Assembly (NCBI GenBank): GCA_032718475.1
Contig: JAUCBJ010004537.1
Coordinates: 93,172-157,171 of the forward strand
Direction of reading: 5' to 3'
DNA length: 64,000 bases
Origin: Nemertoderma westbladi
Lineage: Eukaryota; Xenacoelomorpha; Nemertodermatida; Nemertodermatidae
Shown here: positions 24,629 to 34,900 of the stretch, one piece after another
Numbering within the stretch: the stretch's first letter is position 1
How the letters are laid out: each line of letters begins with the position of its first letter
The notes under the pieces: model-generated
What the model was told of the DNA's origin: nothing
Databases searched by the model: none
The model's input: only the letters and a program-made list of their open reading frames with translations
Translations under genes and position numbers: made by a program

Positions 24629-26489
24629 AATGGGGTAGACGACTCGGAAATTTTTTTTCGAGTTTTCGTTGGTTTCATGTGGAAGAGCATGTGAAAAAAC
24701 CCCAGAGAGCAATTTTACTTCAAAAAAAATAATATTGGCAGAGTTATAGCAATTTTAAAACGCAAAATTAGCAACATCGAAAAATCAGGCCGTTTCAGAA
24801 AACTGCACGAGTGACGTCAGCCATAACACAGCAACAGTTGCCAAGCGCAGTTGATTGGCTAATATAAAGTATAATATTGCAGTATCTAAAATAAAACAAA
24901 TGATAAATGTAGCTAAGTATTTATTTAGATGTGTATTTGTGTTGTGTTAAGAATCGATTATAGGATAACGGTATGGAGGCAAATTATTCATATCAAGTTA
25001 ATTATTCCCGAATAATATTTATTTCGCCCATACCTGTATCGTAGAGCTGTATGTAGCTAAAAATAAATATAGCTAGCTAAATACTGCCAGGCGTTTCATT
25101 AATCTATTTTCTAATTGTTTTTACAGCGAACAATGCGGGATGGGTAGATTAGCATTAGATGGAAATTATTTAGATTTTTTGTCAGTTCACTGTAAAGTGT
25201 TACTGGTACTAGTGTTGCACGTGTAACCATTATTCTGCCTTTCATAATAGCTGTTATTGGTTTGACATCCAAAAATATCAAAATACCAAAAAATACCAAA
25301 ACATAATGTTTTGGGCTATTGGTTTATGTTCTTGACATATTTTGGCTAGTTACATGTGAAAAAAAAAATGTTTTAAAGAAAATAAAAACTAATGTTTGTG
25401 ATAGCTAGTGTTTTCAATGGTATGTACTGTTTTAATATTGTAGCTAGTGTTTTTATAAAATACCACAAAATCTTATTTTTTGATGCCATTTCAGATGCCA
25501 TTACACCAACGCACGTGGTAGAAGTAAAATGTCCAACATCAAAACATGCCATTCAAAAATCTTATCTTACACAATCGAATATCGTAAGCGCTAAATTCAT
25601 GTCACAAATCCAACTTCAAATGCATCTTTGCAATAAACAATGGGCCTTGATTAGCGTAGCAGATCCATCTTTTGAAATAAATGGCGAAGTGAAAATAGTT
25701 GAAGTATCATATGATTTCATATACATGCAAAGTTTACTGAAAAGTAGTAGTAGCTTCTACAAGAAATATATATTTCCCAAAATTGTGAAAAAATAGATAA
25801 TTAAAAAATGTAAATTATAGTTATAGTTCAACTAAATTCTGATTAATGCTGATTGTATTGAGATGGCAGCTGAAGATACTACGTCATCCATTACAGCTAC
25901 ATGGACTAACTATCAATGCTTTTTGGAATTCAATAATTTAACTTGTATAAAAATAATTACAATCGAAAAAGTGCGAATCCACAATCCGTATCCGAATCCG
26001 TAATCTAAGTTTTGAAGCTGAATAAAACATCAATAAGCTACTGGATTTCTACCACCTGGCAGTTTTAGCTACAAAATATGTTTTATTTTTATAGCTAACA
26101 ACTGTATAGTTTGGGAAAAATAATTATTATTCTGGAATAATTAACTTGTCATGAATCAATTTCCACATTAAGATATCAAATAATGTATTCTTAACACAAC
26201 ACAAAAACACACTACATAAATATTAGCTACACAATTTATTTTAGTTACTAAGAGATTTATATTGTATAGTAACCAATGAACATTTACTGCTGCACTAGTG
26301 ACGTCACTAGTGCAGTTTTCTGAAACGGCCTGATTTTTCGATGTTGCTAATTTTGCGTTTTAAAATTGCTATAACTCGGCCAATATTAATTTTTTTTAAG
26401 TAAAATTGCTCTCTGGGGTTTTTTCACATGCTCTTTCACATGAAACCAACGAAAACTCGAAAAACATTTTCCGAGTCGTCTACCCCATT
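24629..26489. mobile_element. DNA transposon with about 190-bp TIRs and a YqaJ-like ORF
   Basis: The left arm (24629 to about 24820) begins AATGGGGTAGACGACTCGGA. The right arm (about 26296-26489) is its reverse complement, ending TCGTCTACCCCATT. The arms share GTTTTCGTTGGTTTCATGTG, CCCCAGAGAGCAATTTTACT, CAGGCCGTTTCAGAAAACTG and TGACGTCA-like blocks. A YqaJ-domain reading frame (25392-25796) lies between the arms. No DDE transposase is visible in the 1.5-kb interior, so this copy is likely non-autonomous or internally deleted. Target duplication is not clear. Confidence 0.7.
25392..25796 (+). CDS. YqaJ/lambda-exonuclease-like nuclease fragment (transposon-borne)
   Basis: A 134-codon frame. 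Residues from about 33 carry SDAITPTHVVEVKCP, matching the YqaJ/lambda-exonuclease core: an Asp in a (S)PDG-like position followed by an E-x-K motif (EVK), the catalytic metal-binding triad of this PD-(D/E)XK subfamily. This is followed by FMSQIQLQMHLCNKQWALI, equivalent to the Y..Q.Q..M...W helix/strand, and a C-terminal FYKKYIFPKI. In phage the family resects DNA ends during recombination. The first 30 residues are not recognisable, so the true start may be spliced: TTTCAG at 25489-25494 would make an acceptor just before the domain. It lies inside long TIRs, so it belongs to a mobile element, not to the host. Expression and activity are unknown. Confidence 0.6.
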   Translation: MFVIASVFNGMYCFNIVASVFIKYHKILFFDAISDAITPTHVVEVKCPTSKHAIQKSYLTQSNIVSAKFMSQIQLQMHLCNKQWALISVADPSFEINGEVKIVEVSYDFIYMQSLLKSSSSFYKKYIFPKIVKK

Positions 26490-26507
26490 AAGTCTTACAT
26501 ATTTTGG

Positions 26508-26800
26508 ATCCTTGCAAGGCCAGCTTTCTAACAGTACCAACAAATCACTATAAGGTTGAAGAATAATTGTGGTGGTAAGTGGTGTAACTGGTGCAATATC
26601 GACGGAGACACTTTTTTCAAACGCTTGTAACTAAGGAATGAACGCCAAAATAAAAATTCTGGCTCACCCACGGAGGAGGAGGGAGGTGAAACTGTCTCTG
26701 ATTCAAATTTCATTAAGATTTGTAGAAAAATTGGGAAGGGGAGGGGATGGGATACGTTTCACTGAATATAGACACTATTACGGGAGATGGTGTACGTGCA
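26508..26800 (+). repeat. Dispersed repeat, copy 2
   Basis: Homologous in order to 750-1045: GGATCCTTGCAA, ACGCTTGTAA, AAGATTTGTAGAAAAAT, a G-rich stretch in place of the long G run, then ACTATTACGGGAGATGGTGTA. It abuts the right end of the 24629-26489 transposon. Confidence 0.6.
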
Positions 26801-27316
26801 CTGTAGGTTGGCTACATGGTTGACAGTTGTAGCGTGACTCGGTGAGTTAATAAAGCTAACGTAATTGTATAAAAGTATCAAAAGTGTGTTATATTAGTCG
26901 CCGTTGTCCTTCTATACCTGTGATACGTCGTGGATTTTGGCAAAGCTCACTGTAGCCGACGAGGTACTATGTTATGGCGTCATATCATATAGTTATTGAG
27001 TTGTTTAACATTAATATATTAATAAACTTGGAACCATTACAAACAAACTTCAATGTTTGTGATCATTTTAATAGATTTTACTGTAGTTATGAAATATTTT
27101 TGATAGACCGTAATTATTAAAGGCCACATTTTTAGGCCTGTTTTGGATTTCGAATCTTTTTCTCTTTTTTTTCCCAGATGTCATTTGGAATCTAGAATTC
27201 TAATTGAATAATTAATATTTACTACGAGGTGAATAAAACTGTACTTTACGACTTTATCTCTCGTTTTAATGTAACATTTACATCGTCAAATATTTTATTT
27301 ACGGATATTATAAAGT
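26801..27316. other. Upstream region of the seven-exon gene
   Basis: No coding signal. It presumably holds the promoter and 5' UTR of the gene starting at 27317; no TATA box or initiator could be singled out. Confidence 0.4.
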
Positions 27317-30064
27317 ATGGCAGACACTATTGATTGGCAGGGGGCCGAAAAGGTTTATTACAAGATCGTAAACACCGGCATCAGAACCTTTGTGTTATCA
27401 CCTCACACCCGTCATGGAGTTCAAGTTAAAACGGCAGCGAGACCAATCCATTATACCTTAAACAGCGGGTTCAACAATACAGGTTAGTAACGTTTGGGAA
27501 AAGTCAGATTAATATAGTCGTTGTATTTAGGATATAAATTATCGTTATTAATTTAATTTACGCCAAATTTAGATTCGGCCTAAACTAAGGTTTGTTAGTT
27601 TATAAAAAAACCTTCGTCGCTGTTCATCCCAAATAATTGTAAGATTTAGAAAAATACCCCCTTAATACAATCATAAAACCAACTATTTGTCTCAGGTTTG
27701 ATTGAACAAAACACATTCCAGGCCGTTGTCCCCGCAACCGGTGGAACTGCTACACGCGGTAGTCATGGAAACATGCCACTACTTGGCAGGGTTAGTTAAG
27801 CCATACAACTATATTTTCTCAAATTAAATTGAAATAAATAACCGTAAAATAAAGTAATTATTTTGCTCACAAATTTTGTTAAATTCGAACAATAGTTTCT
27901 ATAAAACTAATTCGAGAAATTGAAAAATGTAGTTCACCCAGATATTCTGCCTTTGTATGATTGCGTTTTCGTTGAATTTTAGTACCGGTATAAAAATAAA
28001 TCAATGAAATTTTTCAATCAATAAGAGTGTTTTGAATGGGTCGGGCTGGTTATAGGATAAACTTGGCAGTTGTATAACCAGAATAATTCATGAAATTGCA
28101 CTGTAACACAATTGAAATTCCCGCCTAAACATGAAGTTTACTTTTTGAGATGTAATTATTTTATAAGTCGGACGATCAAAGTAGGTCTACATCCTCCTGT
28201 AACAAACATTTATTTATTTACCCTTAGCTTCCAACAGATGATGCCAATATAACATCAGCTGTAAACAAACAAGCATTTAGTGTTCAGCCAACCAAAGTAG
28301 TTAGTCTACCAAAGGTTAATCATCTGACGCCGGCGGCAGAATTTATCAGTTCGCTGAGTAAACATCGGGCTGTCCGCAGCGTCCTGACGACTAACGAAAA
28401 ACTATTGGTAAGTTAACTAATTATTATCCTTCGCTACTAAGGGCTAACATATAACTTTTTTTAGATAACTGCGAATGCGTTAGACACTTAATTAATATCG
28501 TAAATAAACCATGTCACGTGCGTTCTGCATGCGGGGGGGGGGGGGGGGGGGGGGGGTTACTGTAATAAACAATGGTAAGATCCCATTACAGTTATATTAA
28601 TACATAGAGGTTTTTTTTAAATATATTTCAGGCATCATTCCCTCCTCACATAAAATCCAACGAATGGCCTCCGCCTGCTAAGAGTAGACAACATCTACGG
28701 TACGAGAATGGGGAGGAATTAAAGAGAAAGGCGAGGTTCCTAAAGCAAGCATCTCAGGTATGAGTTAGTTTAGTCTAGAGCAGTGTTCAAGTTACTATTA
28801 AATTTGTTCTAGAACGAAAACCCAAGGTACTACTTAATTTGTTCTAGAATAAGTACCCAAGGTACTACTTAAATTTGTTCTAGAATAAGGACTCAAGGTG
28901 GCATTTAATTTAGTCTGGAACAAGTATCCAAGGTAAGATTTTATTAATTCTAGAACAAGTACCAAAGGTAAGATTTAATGTCGAGTATCTTTTATCTTTT
29001 AGGTTAACGCTAATCCTCACCGGATTGACCGGTTATATTACCTAAAGGCCAGTAACGTTAACATGCGGGATCGCAGTGAGATAGTTGCTGAGAGACTAAA
29101 TCGGATGCGAATTCTAGAACGACATCGATACGGTGTTTACTCGCAAGAGGGCGAAGCAACGTAAGTAGGTTCCCTGATTGTGTTTCTTAAGCTCCTGTAT
29201 GGTTGCTAAGATGCAGTAGGCCTACAGAATGGAAACGTGCGAACTCTGGGAGACAGGTAAAGCTTGTTCTGTAGGATTTTAACTTTGAGTTTGGGAGGGC
29301 AGGGGTGGGGGTATGCGCGAATTATAAAATAATAATAAAAAGGGTTATAAATAGTTTATTTATTTTATATAATTTAATTTATTGGTAAATTCTTACCGCT
29401 GGTAAATGATAATAATCCTTTATCACAAAATTAATAAACTACATTTTATATAGAGACAATAAAGATACATTGGCTATCACTGATCAACCAGCGGTCACAA
29501 AAACTGTCGAAGGTAACGATGGCGATCGAATGGAGAAGGGGGTGGAAGGTTCCAGAAAGAAGGACAATGAACAGGAACGTGTAGTGACTCAAGGGTTGGT
29601 TTGCCGCATCGCCGCATTTTTAATCACTTATGACACTTATCACTAGGTCTACATATCGAATGTAGATCTAGATTGTTTTGAATTTAATTTTACCTTTTTC
29701 TTTTCTTAGAGTTTAATATCATATACCGGTACCACTATAATACATGTTAATTACAGTGACGGTGCCATTGTGAATGATACTCTGTGTCTCTGGTAATTCC
29801 GCAGCTTAACACTGTAGGCCTACTAATTCTGTAAGAACATGGAAACTACAAATTTATTCCTGTTCGTTATTCTCCAAATACGTTTTTATACGACAATTTT
29901 TTTATACAGTAATTAAAATGTATTAATCGTATTTCAGAACATTTCTCACTGAGACTGAAGATATTGGTGAACTTCCCGAACCAATCGATGAAGTTGTTAA
30001 CAATGAAGTGGAAGGCAGTGTTGATAGCCTTGAATCCGAGCCGCGGGAGGACAACAGCACGTGA
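27317..30064 (+). CDS. Uncharacterised seven-exon protein, about 330 aa
   Basis: Exons by frame and splice sites: 27317-27482, 27696-27790, 28228-28407, 28632-28757, 29003-29160, 29454-29594 and 29938-30064. The joined length is 993 bases, a multiple of three, and every junction keeps one frame with GT..AG borders; the donor after 29594 (GTTGGT) is the weakest. The protein starts MADTIDWQGAEKVYYKIVNT. The middle has PPHIKSNEWPPPAKS, then a charged helical region (EELKRKARFLKQ) and RLNRMRILERHRYGVY. The last two exons encode an acidic, Glu-rich tail ending DNST. No signal peptide or membrane segment is evident. I do not recognise the family; the pattern of short Pro- and aromatic-containing motifs followed by helices is seen in ciliary/microtubule-associated proteins, but that is only a guess. 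Promoter is unclear; AATAAA lies at 30636. Confidence 0.75.
28533..28556 (+). repeat. 24-G homopolymer run in intron 3
   Basis: An uninterrupted run of 24 G on the sense strand of the uncharacterised gene, about 75 bp before the exon 4 acceptor. Confidence 0.9.
28790..28978 (+). repeat. Intronic tandem repeat with TTCTAGAA core
   Basis: About five imperfect units of roughly 40 bp in intron 4, each with a variant of TTTGTTCTAGAA followed by AAGTACCCAAGGTA. The last unit ends just before the polypyrimidine tract of exon 5. Confidence 0.75.
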
Positions 30065-31963
30065 CACAACGCTGTCTGGAACGCGGAAACGATTATGTTC
30101 AACTTTGACTACATCAAATTCTTAATAACAGAGAATTACACTACAGACACTTATTATGTATTACAAATTAGAGCAATAATTTTATTTGTCAACTAACAAT
30201 TGTTATATTTCGTAAGAAACATCTGGCGGCATTAAATGTGGTCGGCTCGTGTTGGCCTCTTATTGAGTTTATTGATTTGGTAGGGAGAAGTCGTTGACCT
30301 GTAGCTGTTAATCGGATCCGTTAAGGGGTTGCAGGGTGATACTTGGGTGGGTGTTTACCGTTTAGGGGGTTATAGTTAGTTTAGAGGGAGTTAGTTGGGG
30401 ATTTTGGTTTAGGAGATTGTTGGGGCAGTTGTTTTAGCGTTTAGGGATTTAGATTTTACTTTTTGGTTTTTAGTTTAGGTTTTTGTTGGTGGTTTTACGG
30501 AATTAGCTTGGGGAGTTGGTTGTAGGGAGTTCTCTATGTAGTTGCTTCAATATTTACTACACATTATTATACTGTGTAGTATTTAATACACACATATTAT
30601 ACTACACAGTATGTAATATGGGCTGAGTTCCCGTCAATAAACAAATGTAATATTTGTTTGGGGAGATGGTTTGGTGTTGGTTAGGCAGTTACATGTGGGA
30701 GTTTCTATAGAAAAATGTTTTATTATGGCGAGGAGTCGGATTGTGTTTACTTTAAGGATTTATCTTTGAGTATTTATGGAGTTTAAAGTTGGTTGTAGAG
30801 AGTTGATTCGACGGTGAGTCGATTCAAGAAGTTTTTACAGTCAAATGAATCAAAATTAAAAATAAAGAATTTAGTTAATAACCTATATGTATTATATCCA
30901 ATATCTCATACCGTAATCACCTATTATTCTTTGTATTCCCTCCAAGATTTATAATAGTAAACAATAGAGCGCATACTGTATGAGGTCTTAAACGCAGTAA
31001 ACACACTGCTATACGCGAGAACCCATATGTCGTTATCAGCCTGTGAGTCATAGCTAAGGGAGACTACCACACAACAGCTTCAACTAATCAATAGTCAAGC
31101 CGGAATGGAATTGCATTTGCATTCTTCCTATATAAATACAGTCAGGACTGGAATCCCTTTATTACTAAAATAAAATAACAGCTTTCGCCAAATGGGGTTC
31201 TGATGCCATTAAAATAATTGAAATGAAATTATTAATCTGTGATTGATAGCCTACTATGTATTGCATTTTACTCTGTATTTTCGAACAAATTTAAGGCTTA
31301 ATTAGCTTTAGTAACTTTCAAATTACCAATATATTTATTTATGCTTACCTTTATTCTCCCTACCAAGAAATGGCAATGTTATTTTTCTAGATTGACAATG
31401 TTTGTAGATAGGCAACCAATAAAGTTCAACGTTAGGTTTTTTTGGAAAGTATTTTCTACAATATTTATCTTTTAAATTTATTGGTGAATGAAATTTATTT
31501 TATTGTTGGCATTATTTTTATTTATAGTTAAATTAAAATAATTGATCTCAGATGGGCGGTATTAAATAAATTACTGAAATTAAATTGTAAAATAGTTCGC
31601 TAATTTTCACTAAAACAATATTTATAATAACTAGGTACATTTGTGAAAAAGCCCTCGTTAGGTGACAAAACATTTTTAAATAAATCATAATCACAGATAC
31701 AAAATATGATATAAAAAGGGTAATTTTTGAAAGTTATTGTTATATTAATTTTGCTAGGTCGAAAAAATTTTCTATTTTTGCTTATACATACCACAGTAAT
31801 GCCATGCCATAAGACCCTAATAATTATATATTAATAAAGTTAGTACGATGGAATAATTACTAATTACTAACTTAACAAATTAAAAATGTTGATATATATA
31901 CTTAATCATTATACTTAAAACCATTAACAAACTGAAATAGTAGTCGGTCATAACAATAAACTA
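30065..31963. other. Intergenic DNA between the seven-exon gene and KCTD
   Basis: The first 500 bp are strikingly G/T-rich on the plus strand (likely 3' UTR). A small palindromic stretch around TACTACACA/TGTGTAGTA lies near 30555-30610. The rest is AT-rich without coding signal; the KCTD promoter should lie near the end but has no clear motif. Confidence 0.5.
30636..30641 (+). terminator. Candidate polyadenylation signal
   Basis: AATAAA about 570 bases after the stop of the seven-exon gene, following a G/T-rich region (about 30240-30540). It is the first canonical hexamer I found downstream. Confidence 0.4.
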
Positions 31964-34900
31964 ATGACGTCACCGCAAACATCATGGACTAAAGTATCGC
32001 GAAACGACCGGCGTTCTAGTTGCCGGATCCACCATTACAGCGAGAGCGACCGCGGAACCACGCCGGAACCGCAATCCTTCGCTAATGTCGCGTCCTCCTT
32101 CGAGAACGTGTCAAACGCCGGCGTGAGAATGAAGAAACCCCGGGCCGGTAGCGTGTCGACCGGAGGAGGTCCCAACCGGACCGAGGAAGTAAACCCAAAC
32201 TTCCTGAATCTTCGGGACTTTGTTACCATCAACGTCGGCGGATACATTTACTCAACTACCAACGGGACTCTAATGTCTCGCGATAGCAGACTCAAGAGGA
32301 ACTTCGCACATTGGAGAAGGGACAAGGAAGGTGTTATTATGATTGACAGAAACGGAGAACATTTTGGTGTTGTTCTAGACTACCTTAGAAATGGAGTTAC
32401 TCAGGTAACGAATGGCAATTGGCAATATCATTTTAGTGAATGAAATCTAAGCAAATCAGATTTGTGTCTCCATGTGTCCTTTGTGTTGCGATATTCGGAG
32501 TTTAATATTACTGCCAATACTACATAATACTTCTACTACTAAGTCGAGCGAACTCGGACAGTGGAAATGAGATCCCTCCAGGCCCCCCGACTCTCCATAG
32601 TTGTCGCAATTTCGTTTCTCCCAAGTTCAGTATCCCTTTCAAGTTGATCTATATATGTTATGGCCGGTCGTCCATGACTACGCTTTCCATGAGTTGGTTG
32701 CCAGAAAAGTAGATCTGGTATGACCTCGTCTTTACTTCTCCAGCAGTGCCCTCTGAATCTTAATCTGCGTTCACGGAGGGTGGTTGATACAGGTGGTATT
32801 GTACCATAAAGCTCGGCGTTTGTTATGTGTTGTCTCCAGCTGATGTTTAGGGCTGCCCTTAGTAGTCTTGTGTAGCAACCATCAATTCGTTGTTCAAGTG
32901 ATTTAGTCAGTGTCCAGGTCTCACCCCCGTATAAAAATACACTTTCCACTGTGGCTCGAAATAACTTAGTCTTCAGGTGCCTGGAGAGATCTGATTTCCA
33001 GATGGTATCCATTTTTGATAGAGCTACCCAAGCCTTTGCTTTCCTAACTTCTATGTCCATTTTGCTACTCTATATCCATGATCCAAGGTACTGGAAGTCG
33101 TCAAACTTCCTTAGTTGATTTCTTGATTATAAATTGTTGTTAAGTTTCCTTTAACATTGAAATTCATGAATTCGGTCTTGGTAGCATTTATAGCCAATCC
33201 AACCTTATTAGCCTTATTACTGCCAATAGAATCAGCTAATCGACATACAATAGTATAGAGATACACACAATAGCTAATCGGCATACAATAATATAGAGAT
33301 ACACACAATAATCACTGGATATCCCCACAGATAATGTATTGGGTGGTTGTTGGGTCCTTAGGGGTCGATCTCCCTCGAAACTATTTGAAACAAAATGTTG
33401 TTAACTACCACCAGTCATATTTCTGTACTTTAGGCCCCCTTCACGATGATAGTTCTATTCGCCAAAGGCTTTGCCACTTCGTGTCTCGCCCCACATATAT
33501 CATTAGAAATATATAAAAAAATATTAAAGGAAAACATAATGGGTTGAGCACAACGATTGTCGATAACAATTATATAAGACTTCACCTACCGCAACATTTC
33601 GATAATTTTTTACAGAACCACAGGCAAATTTCAAATAAAATAAACTAGAACGCATCAAAATGGCTTTAAACGAACCTGTCTTACACTGACTCCAAGAAAC
33701 AGATGGGATTAGAAGATGCAAATCAAGAATAACTTGTATCAAACAAACAAACTGCCTCCTGTCTATATAATGTTCAAGCCTCCTATGAAAGTTTGTGAAA
33801 TCTTCCATTGAGTTTACACAACAGCTGTTGGTATGCGGTTTTTCTTATTAGCCTTTTTCTACGTATTAGAATGAACATTTTAATAATTGATTATACATTG
33901 TAGGTTGCTCTTCCAACCGAGGAATTTGGTCTGAGACAATTGAAATCGGAAGCGAGATACTTTCAGTTAGACGAACTACGTGACATTGTAGACAGGAAAC
34001 TGAGAGGAGTGTTTAACTGGAAATGCGAACAAAGGCGAATGATAAGGGAGATTCATCATTTACTAACAAAGGTAGGAAAAAGTATACCACAAAGTAATGT
34101 CAATGAATGCTTGGGGGTCATCCATAAAAGACGTCCGAGCTAGAGGGGGGGGAGGGGGGTCGGCCAAATCCGGACATTTACGGACAGGGGGGGGGGGGGG
34201 GGGGGGGGGGTGTAGCAAAATTCGGACGTCTGTTTTTAAATTTTTTACTGTCAACTTTGCAGCCCATATGGCCAAATGTAGTCTAAACTTAACTTTGGGA
34301 TGGGCACCTAGGGGTAGGCCCCGCATATTTAAAGTGAATGTAAACGTTTCAGTTTCAAGTTTCAGAATCTGGGGAGACGACCAACCTAACCCTTGATGGG
34401 TGTACCTGTACACTGTACGTACAGTATACGTGAAGTTTATCATCTATTACAATAGTTAGCCCGTACCGTAACGCTATATTATACTGGCTAATAAGTAGTT
34501 TCAGTTTGATAATGTACTGGTCAGTACTGCGGTCCCCTATTCTTTACTAGTGCCCACTCCCGGCAGGCCTAAGGCTGCACGATAAATAGGCTACCGGTAC
34601 CGGTAATAACTCCCAGCAATGTCGGAATACAATAAATTTATCGAACTATATAGAAAGTCGCATAGCGAGTTATCTAGAGAGAAGCAATTCCGAAAGGGGC
34701 AAGAAGAATGGAACTTGCTCAAAAAAGATAAAGCGGCCCTGTTGGCCAAGAAATTTCTAAAATTCGGACGTCCGAATAGGGGGGAGGGGGGGGGGGGGGG
34801 GGGGTCAAAAACCGGACATTCGCGGACAGGGGGGAGGGGGGGGGTCCAAAAATTCGGGATTTTCTAGGACGTCTTTTATGGATGACCCCTTGGTGCTATT

